Shown: in pieces, positions 11,000 through 24,040 of the stretch
Numbering within the stretch: the stretch's first letter is position 1
Layout of the letters: each line of letters begins with the position of its first letter
Assembly (NCBI GenBank): GCA_947044365.1
Contig: OX345637.1
Coordinates: 14,044,916 to 14,108,915, forward strand
Source: Petrosia ficiformis
Taxonomy: Eukaryota; Porifera; Demospongiae; Haplosclerida; Petrosiidae
Length of the DNA stretch: 64,000 nt
Direction: 5' to 3'
The notes under the pieces: generated by a model
What the model was told of the DNA's origin: nothing
Databases searched by the model: none
Seen by the model: the letters and a program-made list of their open reading frames with translations, nothing else
Program-made: the position numbers and the translations under genes

Positions 11000-13900
11000 T
11001 TACATTACAGTGTCATAAATAGGAGTCGTTGTCTGTTGTACAGTGTCATAAACAGGAGTATTAGTTTGTATGGAGTGGATATCTTGATAAGCTGGATTCT
11101 CATTAACTGACATCTCTTTATTAGAATTCCAATCACTGGATACTTTAGTATTAGTAACAATTCTAGGTTCAGCAGATCCTGAATGAGGATGAATATATCT
11201 CTTTGTAAGAATACAATATTAACTAGTATTACCTGATAATTTGTGGTTTCTTGAGTACATTATTAATATGATGATCACCAGAATAATAATGACTATTATT
11301 AATAATAGTATAATAACACTTACACTAGTAGCTACAATGACAGTTGATTTACTATCAGCATAAGTAATGCAATTAGTTGGCATGACTATAGGAAGACCAG
11401 TAGTACTAGTAACTAAATGAATAGAACTTGTATTAATGCGTTAATTATCAAAGGTTACACATATATAGCAATTAATGATTATAATATCTAACTTGCTGAT
11501 GATATAGAAGAGGACAATATCAGAGATATAGAAGATGAAGTAAGCACTGTAGATGATATTGCTGTTGTTGCAATAATTATTGATGATAATGAAGTTGTTG
11601 TTATTATCAACCCTGTTGTTATTGACCCTGTTGTTGTTATCGACCCTGTTGTTGTTGTTGACCCTGTTGTTGTTATCGATCCTGTTGTTGTTATTGATCC
11701 TGTTGTTGTTATCGACCCTGTTGTTGTTGACCCTGTTGTTATTGTTGACCCTGTTGTTGTTATCGATCGTGTTGTTGTTATCGACCCTGTTGTTGTTGAC
11801 CCTGTTGTTGTTGTTGACCCTGTTGTTGTTATCGACCCTTTTGTTGTTATTGACCCTGTTGTTGTTGTTGGTGTTGATGTTGTTGTTTGTTCATCTACAA
11901 ACACTTGATTCTTAATAATAGCTGGTAATTGACTCAGTGTGTTATCATTCTCAACATCATATACATACAAGTCATAATATCCAGTAATAATATTTGATAT
12001 ACAACCCACAGCAACATTGACATCTCTATTAAACCTTCCAGATAGTGTCATAGTGCTATTTTGTAACTGTAGTTCACAACCAACTGCAATAGTATTTATA
12101 GAGAATCTACACACCACACACACTTCTCCACTAGTACTAGTTATATCAATTGATTGAACATCATAAGTTGCTACAAGAAAATGATTTGGCATATACATAT
12201 ATATATTATATATATATATATAATTTATGTAATTATATAGAATTATATAATGGTAATTACTACACTGTAAAAATAAATGGGTTATTTTAACACTCATTTG
12301 GTTACATGAGTTTCAATTCTTCATGAGACTATATAGATCAATGATACTTTCTTGCTTTGCTACGTAATCATTATATTTACAAGTAGTAATGTATTCCTTT
12401 TGATATTGATTTATGCTGACTAGTATACAAAGTACAAGCCATAATAAAGAATGGTAACAAAAATAATTCAAATCACATAGTAATTACATACATGTACTAA
12501 CACTAAAACACCTGTGGAGTTTATACAACGAATATTATTAGTACAAATTCATGTACATAATTATATTAATCATATACTCTGGAATGAACAAGTAAGTGCT
12601 ATTGTTTTCACATATGTTAGAATGGCAATACTAATAATACAACATACAATACTATGCTATGTATATACGTAGTACATACAATACTATGCTATGTATATAA
12701 CTAGCTACATTGTATTAATATAATTATTTGTTACCATATGCTTTGTTATGACTTTATACTAGTCACTATAAATCAAGATCAAATGAACTGTGACTTGAAA
12801 ATGTTATCGAGCATGAAAACCAGATCAGCACTGAGGTAAATAAAATTGCATTGAAAGTCTGGTAATCTTATTACATTAAGATACAAGAACCTCATGCATA
12901 ACATAACAGATGAATTTAATTTCAGATGTACAGTCATGTGTAAATATATTTATATACTCAACAACTAATCATACATGCCTTTTGTTCTTTTCCCATTAAT
13001 ACTGGTAGTAGTATGTATCCATTTATACATGATAATATTATGATTATAATATAAGATACTTTTTTTGTCTAATTACGTTCTGGGCAGTACTGTGGATCCA
13101 ACTTATAAGTTGCAACATTACTCTATACCTATATACTTGATACTATCAAGATACATCTAAAAAAATATATCACATGATGTCACATGAGGTGTACATAAAT
13201 ATTCTGTATAAATTATACTAATTGGGATATTGTTACATACAGTATATACATCATTACAACTCTGATCATGTACACATGTACACTATATAAACACAATTTG
13301 ATGCCTACACAAACATTTAGTCCAAACTCCCACAGCTTACATTACACATATTCAACAGTATATCATATAAATAATTATGCTATAGTGTATACTCATACAT
13401 TTGTCAAACCATGTTATGAGATCTAGTCATGAATGGCTTTCTGATCTATCAGGTTAAGGATGCTTCATGAAATTTGCACAGAAAGCCAAGATGAGCTCCA
13501 TCCAAAACCAAATTCAAGGGTATAATAAATTGACAAAAAATGAACAATAATTATATAATTATTATGTATATATGTATCATATATGCTTGCCTTGAAAGAT
13601 ATATACAGTGTATAATGTATGCATGTGTATGATATTTCACTTACTGAAGTTAGTACTACTAGTAATAATAAATTCTCCATTCAAATTACTGAAAGACACT
13701 TGTATAGTATATATCATGTCTGATTGAAGAGAAATAGTATCCACAGAAGTGAGGATATTATCCTGTGATTCTCCTATTAACATTACATCATTAATATTTT
13801 GTACAATAGCATCATCAGTAATCAATATATGAGTAGTAGTGGGATATTCCCCAGGACAAAGTTCGCTAACCTGTGGATGGTCAATATTATACTATATAGC

Positions 13901-15723
13901 TATCACAATTATAAACTATATGTATATTAGGATAGACCCACTATGCATGCATAAACACTTATGGCAAATGAATAATTGTGTTATATAAACATTTTCATAC
14001 ACCAATATAATTGTTTACACAATACAGTGTTTGGGACTATATACAAATGTGATGAACACAGAATAATATGAATGTATGGAGATTATCTTACATTTACAAA
14101 CACTGATATGTTTAGCATATTATGAGTGACTACTGGTTGAATGGTTACTAGTATGCTGGAGTGAACTGATGGGACTGTGTTGAGAGAATAGAGAATGGCA
14201 AATGTAATCAATAATTATTCCTTACTATACTATGATAATTGTATTTGTAATCAGAGGTACAATGAAGTACATGGTATAATGTAGATGCAAGCAGTAATTC
14301 TATATTCTTTACATTATTATAAAGATCCCTTATACATCTAAAAATCAGTAATCACATAAATGTACCACATAAAAATTCACATAGACTATAATAATTATAA
14401 TCCTTTAAAGGACTGAAATTATTTTTTATACATTCTTCCTATTTCAAACACTGGAACGTCTGCTGCATATATTTTGGTCACCATTCACTTTCTCTATCCC
14501 ATTCTTGGCTCTTTTTCTGACATGGAGTACTACACTTCTATTAACTTGCTTATGGGGACTCGAAAGTCCCCAAGAGCTTCATAGGACTACAGTGTTCTCC
14601 CTCTTTTGACTAGAACTGGGGCAAACAATATGACCTCACTGCATGCACGATATTGAATTTTGCAGCAAGGAAATGTCTCAGCTATCCACCAGATAGCGTG
14701 GGCAGGTCACTCAATCCCCAAATGCGTGGGTGGCAATGGGGGCTTAGACCCCTTCGAACCACCATTAATGGGTAACACCCCCTTTTAAAATCCTCCCTGT
14801 ACTCATTATTTATGGCAAAAGGTGGCAGAAAACCATCAACTTTTTAAGCCATTTTCATGGGCTTATCCTTGACGTGAATTACAAACATTTGGATCACATA
14901 TGTGACATCAGTCCTCTAAGGATTAAACATTGTTTATACCTTTAGGAAAATATAGTGTTGATATAGTAGTCATTTCTCCATTCCCTGCTCCATTATAACC
15001 TGACACTATTATACTGATCTCATCACATGGATCAGTATTATTAGGAGCTGTTAACACATAGTAAGTATCAGTAATAAACTGAGATATATTGAACATGATA
15101 CTAGTAACTGATATGTTATATCCAGTGATATGTGTCCCAGGAAGAGTAAATGGTGGATTCCATGAGATATTAAGACTTGAGGAATTAATAAAATAATGAA
15201 ATATATCAACAATTGATGATAATGGACCTACAAAAAAAATTAATTAGTATAAATTGAGAATAGGTAATAATAGATGCATACCTTGCACTAATAGTACAGC
15301 TTCATTACTAAATGCTGGGAAAGTATCTAAACCAACTGATTTCAAACCTCTACACAGTACTGCAGTATTATTATTGTATTGTGATGATGCAGTAGTTGTT
15401 AGATTTAATCTCAGTGTTGTGGCATTCAGAAATTCAACCGTAGATTCAGTGAAACCTGCTTCAATATTTGGTTCATTTGTAGCCGTATTGTTAACAAAGA
15501 AGTCAATCTCCATTGTACCTGCTACACCACTGAAATCAACTACACAACTGAACTGAACTGTGGTACCATCCACTGCATTTACTGAATCAGGACCATCAAT
15601 AATAACTGCATGTAGTATATAAATGATATGATAATAATGTATCATTTAGCATATTATTATACCTGGATTTTCGGCTAGTACTAGTAGACTACAGACGACA
15701 ATCAGCAAGACTCTATACATCAT
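11000..15723 (-). CDS. Receptor B: Ig-FN3 membrane receptor with ITAM-like tail
   Basis: Exons are 15663-15723, 15282-15605, 14940-15227, 14092-14174, 13645-13870, 11493-12170, 11233-11412 and 11000-11178, totalling 673 codons with the stop. The signal peptide (MMYRVLLIVVCSLLVLAENP) differs from that of A, C, D and E. One Ig domain follows (C in VQFSCVVDF, C in TAVLCRG), then FN3 (SWNPPFTLPGTHITG) and a second FN3-like domain. The membrane-proximal domain has conserved CVVC and single Cys residues plus GYYDLYVYD. The Thr stalk is unusually long (repeats of TTTGS type). The TM helix is very hydrophobic (IVIIILVIIILIMY). The tail reads NPAYQDI ... PVYDTV ... PIYDTVM. YDTV-x7-YDTV fits ITAM spacing with Val for Leu/Ile. 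The exon-4 acceptor at 14174 follows a strong pyrimidine tract and keeps frame; acceptors further upstream do not. It appears intact; signalling through tyrosine kinases is inferred. Confidence 0.75.
11590..11885 (-). repeat. Coding minisatellite for Thr/Ser/Gly stalk of receptor B
   Basis: About sixteen 15-18-bp units (plus strand GTTGTTGTTATCGACCCT and variants) encode ITTTGS/TTTTGS repeats. The stalk is probably O-glycosylated and holds the ectodomain off the membrane. C, D and E have only short, non-repetitive stalks here. Relics of the same array lie at 26462-26560 and 53045-53160. Confidence 0.8.
14418..14710 (+). mobile_element. Isolated 5' leader fragment of the 5250-9300 LINE family
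   Basis: It matches about 5250-5545 through shared blocks such as TTGGTCACCATTCACTTTCT, GACATGGAGTACTAC and GGGACTCGAAAGTCCCCAAG. It lies in receptor B's intron between exons 3 and 4. Only the 5' leader is present, the opposite of ordinary 5' truncation. Confidence 0.7.
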
Positions 15724-16240
15724 CACATCGACTGCTGGTATAATTTCATATGGGCGACGCATTGGGCGTGTTCTTTTCAAGTTTTAGTGACTGAGCCTGC
15801 TGATACTTCAAATGGCAAACCTTTTTTTCTGTACCGGAAAATGGAAAGAATTTTTCAAACGTTTGGAAATACCATAGTGGCCAGCTGAATATAGTAATAC
15901 CAGTATAACTGGGTGTTATATTATACACTTGAAAACAGCATGCATGAGCTATCAATGTAATCACAGATTATGAAAAATAAGATCCATAATTATATATATA
16001 GTTATTAAACTGCCAATAAATATACAACATTGTCTCTGCACTGAATTCATAACTTGTTTTGATGAAATAGGTTGAAGTTTCTACAAGATATTTTTTTTTA
16101 ATAATGACATCATGTTTATAATAGTAGAATAAAAGTATAACAACTTTCACAATTAAAAACACAACATGCAAAAAGGTACACTTGTTTTACAGAGACCTTA
16201 TATAATTAAATTGCTCATTATTTAGACATTAAATTTTTGG
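15724..16240. other. Spacer between receptors B and C
   Basis: Only about 517 bp separate the start of B from the stop of C. It holds the repeat copy at 15755-15965 and AT-rich DNA. Any promoter of B must lie in or overlap it; I see no convincing TATA box at a useful distance. Confidence 0.5.
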
Positions 16241-19200
16241 TTACATTAAAGTCTCATCAGGAGGAGTTGCTTGTTGTTCATTCTCATAACCAGTATTAGT
16301 TTGTATGGAGTACATATCTTGATAAGGTGGATTCTTGTTAACTAATATCTTTTTATTAGCATTCCTATCACTAGATATTTTAGTGATAGTAGCCATTCCT
16401 CGATAAGCAGATCCTGAACAACGAACAATATAATTTATTTCTTTGTAAGAAAGAAATGTTAACTAGTATTACCTGATGTTTTGTGGACTCTTGAGTACAA
16501 TATTAATATGATGATCATCAGAATAATAATGACTATTATTAACTCTAGTATAATAATACTTAAACTGGTAGCTATAAAGACAGTTGAATTATTTTCAGCG
16601 TCAATAACACATTTAGTTGGCATGACTGTAGAAAGACCAGTAGTACTAGTGACTAAATGAATAGAAGTTATATTAATGTAAAGAAATGGAAAGCTACACA
16701 TTATATATGCTATTATAATTATAATAACTAACTTGTTGGTGATATAGAAGAAGACAAAGATGAAGCTAGTGCTGTTGATGTCGTTGTTGTTTGTTCATCC
16801 ACAAACACTTGATTCTTAATAATAGCTGGTAATTGACTCAGTGTGTTATCATTCTCAATATAATATACATACAAGTCATAATATCCACTACTAATATTTG
16901 ATATACAACCCTCAGCAATGTTCACATCTCTTTCAAACCTCATTGTCCATGCAATATTGTTATCTTGTAACAACTGTATTTCACAACCAACTGCTGTAGC
17001 ATGTGTAGAGAATTTACACACGACACACACTTCTCCACTAGTACTAGTTATATCAACTGTTTGAGGGTCATAAGTTCCTACAAGAAAATGATGTGGCAAA
17101 TATATATTATATTATTGTAATTACTAAAAAACAAGAACTTCATGCAATAAAATAACACATGAATTGAATTTCAGATGCACTGTTATGTGTAAATATATCT
17201 ATATACTCAACAACTAATCATACACTCCTTTTGTTCTTTTCCCAGTAACTGTTGTTCATGTTAATAGTGTATATCCATCACAATTTATACATGATATGAT
17301 TATAATATACAATACACGTTTTGTCTAATTAAGTTCTTCAAATATTATAATGAAGGATTTTAGTACACCAGTATGAAATTAATTAATAAGTGTAATAATT
17401 ATTGTACAGATAATGTGATCATTAATCACAGAGTTATTTGATAGAAGTTAATGTCTTCGACTGAAAGAACTTAGTAAAACACCAATTATTTCAATTTCAT
17501 AAGCTGATTTTCAAATCTACAGTTGGTTTACTGGCCATAACATATATAATCCATTGTTGTTTGAACATCAAGTACTTCTACAAGTGTACGAATATATGGT
17601 ATCAATACGGAATATTGTTTCATTTATTGCGGGGCAGTACTGTGGATCCAACTTAAAAGCTTACAATATCACTCTATACTTGAGCTAACTGCAAAAACAG
17701 AATAGTTAAACTATTTTATTGGTTAGTACTGTTGCAAGGATTTAACAATTAGTTGTATGGTTGTTCAGATTATTATGGATGATGTACATACAATATACTT
17801 TGTAGTTTGTACTAATTATAATCAATTAGTATAATTTTAGAGTGCTGTCTACTATATTCAACTAACAACCACTTAAAATGATTGTATCTGGCAGTTCTGG
17901 CCAAAAAAAGGGTTTGAAACCTGCAAAACATAATTTAATTTATTCTAGTGTATATTTTAGACTTGGTAAAGTTGGTATACATAATGTTATAGTGACATTA
18001 TGTGCATAGCCATAACCAACTAGATTGGCTATTCCTTGCAACTGTACTAACCAATATAATTTTAGCAGTGTACTTATATAATAAATATCACAAAATGTCA
18101 CATGTGATATACTTAAATATTCCGTGTAAAGTATTTGTGATAATAGTTACATACAGTATTATACATCACTACAACTGTACATTATATTATCATGTACACA
18201 ACTAATTAAAACTATATAAACACTATTTGATATCTACACAAACATTTAGTCCAAACTCCCATAGTTTACATTATACATCATTCACAGTATCACACACTGT
18301 AAATATGAATGCGTTATTTTAGCCTTCATTTGGTTACATGTCATAAAGAAGGGTAACTAAAACAATACAATAATGTACATTTACTTTTAACATATAGTAT
18401 GGAAATCCCATAGTAATGACATACATGTGCAAATACCTGTGGAGTGCAATGGATGTTATTTGCTATTATAAGTACACATTCATGTACAAAATTACTCTGG
18501 AATGAGCAAGTGTTTTCATATGTTAGAATGGTAATACTAATAATACACCACAGGTTGCATGTACATACAATACTATGCTATTGTATATAGCTACATTGTA
18601 TTAAGATGCTTGTTACATGCTGTACTATGACATGTACTACATAGTAGTCAATATATATAAGGTTCAAAGAAACTGTGAATTGTAAATATTACCAGCAGGA
18701 AAAACAAATCAGCATTGAGGAAAATATAATTGCATTGAAACTCCTGTAACCAAATGAAGGTCAAAATAACCTATTACATTTTTGAGTGTGTAAACAAGAA
18801 TAATAAAAAAATTGTCAAAAAAGTTTTAGAACATGCAGGGATATAAAAACCGAAAAAGCACACAAACAAGATTGGGCTGGTACCTTAGCAAATAACCACT
18901 TCCATCTAGATACTTTCTTTACAGATTCCTTTTACACTAGGTATACTTATGTAGGGTTACATGGAACTGGTTATTATTGCTAAGGTACCATCTCAAACTT
19001 GTTTGTGTGCTTTTTCTGTTTTGATATTCCTATAAGTATACATGTTCTTTCATTTCTTTGGGAAATGTTTTTATAATTATTCTTGTATATTATAAAGGTA
19101 TAACATGTGGTGTATTGTTATCATTCCTATGCTATATAATATCTGTGAACACAATAAATGCTACATGAGCATTCCAGCATAATTATGTACATGAATCTGC

Positions 19201-22200
19201 ACTTATAATAGCAAATAACATCCGAAGTACAGATATTTGAGCAGTATAGAATAGCTAGCATAATTAAGTACATAAATTTGTACCACCAGTATCTCTGCCA
19301 CGGCAATTTAATCCAGGCCCTTCAGACGAATCATCAACCCACTAAGGTGGATTGTTGCTATGCAACTACATACACCCAAAAGCTGAAGCCAAATGTCAAC
19401 AAGACTATAAACAATATTTATAGCTTATATGCTTGCCTTGATAAGTATTATATATATGTGTGTGTGTGGTATTTCACTTACTGAAGTTAGTACTACTAGT
19501 AATATTAAACTCTCCATCCAGATTACTAAAAGACACTTGTATAGTATATGTCATGTCTGATTGAAGAGTAATATTATCCACAGTAGTGAGTACATTATCT
19601 TGTGATCCTTCCATTAACATTACATCATTAATATTTTGTATTGTAGTATCATCAGTTGAATCAGTAATCAATATATCAATAGTAGTGGGATATTCACCAG
19701 GACATACTGCACTAACCTGTAAAGTATAGTTGTCGCATATTATACTAAAAATGTTATCATAATTATAATATATATGCACATTAGGACAGGCCCACTCAAA
19801 TCACATGTGCATGAATAAACATTTATAGCATACACATATCAGGGTTAAACATTTTCATATACCAACATTTCTGTTTAACATATTGTTTACACAACAAAGT
19901 GTGGTTTCTTAGACTGGTGGAAATGTGATGAATATAGAATAATATGAATGTATAAAGATTTTCTTACATTTACAAATACTGTTATGTTTAATATATTATG
20001 AGTGACTACTGGTTGAATGGCTACTGGAATACTGGAGTCAACTGATGGGACTGTGTTGAGAAAATAGAGAATAGCAAATGTCATAATACTACTACTATTA
20101 TTATCACATTCATCACTTCTAGTCATGTACAAGCAATAATTTGATAAATATTGTTTCATTTAATAGGAACGTACATGTATATATAATTATAAAGATCTCT
20201 CATACATGTACAAAGATATACCTTTAGGAAAGTATAGTGATGATATAGTAGTCATTTCTCCATCCCCTGCTCCATTATAACCTGATACTGTTATATTGAT
20301 CTCATCACATGGATCAGTATTATTAAGAGCTGTCACATAGTAAGTACCAGTAATAAAGTCTGATATATTGAACATGATACTAGTAACTGATATGTTATAT
20401 CCAGTGATATGTGTCTCAGGAAAACTGAATGGTGTATTCCATGAAATATTGAGACTTGAGGAACTAATAAATTTATGAGATATATCTCTAACTGGACCTA
20501 TAAGAATATATTACATCTGTAAGAGACTACATAGATAACACTTCATCAGTAACCCACAAATTCAATTATGCTATGTATATGTACATTGTATGTATATGTA
20601 TGTATGCATGGATGCATGTAGTATAATTATATGTATGTATATATATATATCACTGCAAAAATAAAATTGTTTAAATAACAAATTTATTGGTTAGTACATT
20701 TGCAAGTTGTTATGGATATACATGTAATTATAATCCAATAATTGTAATTTCAATATCCTTATATTGTCTAATAGATGTAGAAACAAGCAGAATAAACATT
20801 TAAATTAAATCATTGTAGGTTTCCAAACCTTCTTTGTGCATCTAATATGAGATATTAGGTATGAAAATTGGTTATATTTGGTACATATATCTTTTAATAT
20901 AATTAGTACAAAGTAGCTATGACGTTAGATGTATTTGTGACCGTGGATGCGAAAATCAGTCATTTGTAAAATAAGATTTTTGTCAACTGCTTATATTCAA
21001 ATGCTCGTTTCTCAGCTATTTTACACAGCCAACTTACTAAACTTGAAAGAAAGGTAGAGCAATAGTTGCTCTTCTTGTCTACAAAATTGTATTGGCCAAC
21101 TATGCAATAATGAGCATTTGAATATAAGCGTTTGACAAAATTCTTATTTGACAAATGACTGTTTTTCGCATCCACGGTCACATTTATCCTGAACAACAAC
21201 TAATTGTTAAATATTTGCAACTGTACTAACCAATATATTTGTTATTTTAACAATTCTGTATCTAATTCATACCTACTACAGTAAGATAAGTATATGCTGT
21301 AGCTAAACTTGAAAACACACCAAACTTCAATACAACAGACATTTTATATTCACCAGCATCAGAAATTTTAACATTACTTATAGTAAGTTCTCGTTTGTTG
21401 TTTTGGTAATCTCCATTCTCAATTATTATATCATTCAGTTTCCATGTGATATCACTCTCACTGAGTGGTGAAAGAGCTGAAGCATACATTACAATTGTCA
21501 CTGTATCTCCAACATAAGTTATTACACTGGATTGTTTTGCATTAGCTGCAGGATTATCTAAAGGAAGAGACCTCAGTTAATGTAATAAAGTATAAATGGA
21601 AGTAGTTTACCTCCAGTAATGTTAAGTACTGCATCATCATCATTAGAATTAGCATCTGAACAGATGTAAATTCCTGCATCATTAGTATCAGGATCAGGGT
21701 TATTAAACTGTAGAGATATACCATTTGTTATTATAGTCTGTGATCTAGTTAATGAAACATCTTTTCTAGCCCAGCTCAGACCATTGCCATTATTAGATGT
21801 TGATGTACAATGGAATTCAAATTTTTGCAGAATGGATCCTCCATACTCATAAGTGGCTACACCTTCAACAATCCATGAATCTGAACTATCCACATTTACT
21901 TGTTTAATTACAATATCACCTGTGTATAGTGTATAATATATAATATTATATATATATATATATAATAAACATGACTTTGTTGAAGTTACAAGAATTATAC
22001 TCTCTGAAATATTTATTCTGATGCTGAGAAATATATCATATAATGCTATATATAGTCAGCCATAATAATTTATATGAATTGCCTCATAGTGCAGTGCTAG
22101 GACATATAAAATACTTCGTCATAGTTTATGTGGAATTATTACATATTACAAAGACATTGTGTAAAGACAGTTGCTATCACATGAGCATGTTATTTTAATA

Positions 22201-23195
22201 GCAATGAAGTGAATTCCACTATATTTGAAATATATTTGTGGTATACTGTAGATTACATATATTATAGTGATTATGTAGTCATGTTTCCTATACAAGTATA
22301 TATACATTAGGCAGATAATGATATTAGTACTACTAAAAATCATAATTATATTGAAATAGTATATTGATTAATAAATTCTTTTCGTGTTTTTCATCAATAT
22401 TTCATTATCCTAAAACTGATTAGAAAGTCACTAGCCCAACAAGGAGTATACTGCATTAGATATATTACAATCGATAATATGTTTAATATCAAGACACACA
22501 TTTATAATGGGTCCTTCACTAAATAATATCATCTACCATATACATATATAATATATATATATAATCTATGTATATACTGATACGTCTCGATGAAGCCACC
22601 CTTCAAAGTTTCCGACAGTGCTATAGATCTAAATATGCTATGTGCACTGTGGTTTGATATGTGCACTGTGCGGTTGGTGGCTTCATTAAGCTGTATGAAC
22701 ATGACTTTGAAGTCATGAAATATATTGGTTATGTCATGCCCACTTGTGCAATATCAGGCTTATAATCACCTCGCACTAGGACTCGGAGCTTAAAAACCTT
22801 ATTGTTTGGGACAATCTGGAGACTTTAATTCATGAATAATCATGTCATGAAAGTTGGGGGTACATAGAGTATTTCTAATATTAGTCTTGCTTAATCATGT
22901 ACACTGACTGGCTAATAGCTAATATAATAGAAACACAAAACTGTTTTATTATTTATAAATTATTATTATTTACTATAATGTGGATTATATCATCATAGAA
23001 ATTGTCTAAATGTTTATTGTCGTTACATATACAAGATGATTTTATAATTCTCTAAACCTGAAATTCACAACAAACAAATCTCTAATAAAAACATGCACAA
23101 TCGCATGATTAACTCCAGAATTACTCACCTGGAACGACAGTTGCATATAAAGCAATCAAGATCAGTGAAAAGGAACAGCTTGTTGATATCTTCAT
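16241..23195 (-). CDS. Receptor C: intact Ig-Ig-FN3 membrane receptor
   Basis: Exons are 23129-23195, 21611-21919, 21273-21557, 20222-20497, 19968-20050, 19482-19716, 16733-17077, 16473-16652 and 16241-16413, totalling 651 codons with the stop and open throughout. Domains: signal peptide 1-22 (MKISTSCSFSLILIALYATV), Ig1 about 23-125, Ig2 126-220, FN3 221-312, second FN3-like 313-418, four-Cys membrane-proximal domain 419-533, TM within 534-593, tail 594-650. Ig1 keeps both Cys and Trp (FHC, LSWARKD, DAGIYIC). Ig2 has Met at both Cys sites (TIVMYAS, GEYKMSVV). The tail has NPPYQDMYSIQ and GYENE. All Ig, FN3, membrane-proximal and TM exons are phase 1-1. Introns include one of 53 bp (21558-21610). 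Two non-coding elements (18795-19085, 20937-21181) sit in introns. Confidence 0.8.
18795..19085. mobile_element. Foldback MITE, family 1 copy
   Basis: Near-complete inverted repeat. The left arm begins CAAGAATAATAAAAA and includes AAAGCACACAAACAAG; the right arm has CTTGTTTGTGTGCTTTT and ends TTATTCTTG. A second copy lies at 59399-59709. It is in the receptor C intron between exons 6 and 7. Confidence 0.75.
20937..21181. mobile_element. 245-bp MITE with ATTT target duplication in receptor C
   Basis: The ends are GTGACCGTGGATGCGAAAA and its complement; similarity of the arms extends through TTATATTCAAATGCTC. ATTT flanks both sides, while the empty paralogous introns of A (about 1738-1752) and E (about 56407-56420) have a single ATTT before ATCCTGAACAAC. 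A minus-strand ORF inside it is chance. Confidence 0.85.
22589..22688. repeat. Inverted-repeat element in receptor C intron 1
   Basis: Copy of the 3556-3654 element with arms GATGAAGCCACC and GGTGGCTTCATT. The orthologous position in copy A supports duplication after insertion. Confidence 0.6.
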
Positions 23196-23649
23196 TATGC
23201 TAGTAGATCCAAGAGACTGGAGCTAACCAGTAGTAAACCTGTAGCTATACAAACACGTATTATCACATTATTTTGTGGTGATCGAATTAGGATCATTCAG
23301 GCGACGTTTTCTTATTCCATCATCCAGAGTCTTGTCCCAGCCACACCCACGAGATCTATGCTTCATTGTTGTGTTCTGGTTCTTCACTGTATTTCAGTAT
23401 AATGACTTGCAATATTAATAATGAAAGGATATTTATTGAAATTGATATTATCTCAAAGATGGGCATTACCTGTAAAAAAAAAAGCAAAAGCAAAGAATGC
23501 AACAAACTTTACATAATAAGTAATATACATACACATATAACTTGTCTGCTGATATTCCAAGGAGAAATTCAAGCATATTATTAACTATTTCATTTTCACA
23601 ATGCTAAACTTCAATGCTCTCACTTGTGAGCAAATTGACATTGAATGCC

Positions 23650-24040
23650 CTTATGTAGTACAAGATGAAGTGTGGACTTCTGTATATTATAGTCACTTAG
23701 AGTATGACCATTTTTTTAATTGTTTGCCCACAGAGTTGAGACGTTGTTGGTGAGGTGGAATACCTTCCTGATGTTAGATCTTGCATTTGACATCCTCGAT
23801 TGTATCATTAAGCTCAACCTTATTCAAAGGACAAGATGAAGCGTGGATTCCTTCTTTTTATTGTAGTCACTTAGAGTATGGCCATCTTCTAAATATTTTC
23901 CAGCAAAGATAAGGCATTGCTTGTCAGGCAGGATATACCTTCCTTATCTTGGAACTTGCATTTGACATCCTCAATTGCATCACTAGGTTCAACCTCAAAG
24001 GTACTGGTCTTACCACTAAGGGTCTTCATGAAAATCTGTA
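23650..24040 (-). pseudogene. Polyubiquitin pseudogene upstream of receptor C
   Basis: Unit 1 starts at 24040 with ATA instead of ATG ([20 protein letters not shown]). [15 protein letters not shown] follows and the frame then shifts. Remnants of a second unit (KIQ..., TLHLVL...) continue to about 23650 with deletions. It has the same place and strand relative to the receptor as at 4596-5051. Confidence 0.75.

Noticed and set aside
11580..11915. Plus-strand Leu-rich ORF
   Set aside because: Antisense shadow of the Thr-stalk minisatellite of receptor B.
23366..23584. ORF repeated almost identically at 63644-63862
   Set aside because: Identity reflects the recent duplication; the frame has no domain and is antisense-side of the ubiquitin relic region.
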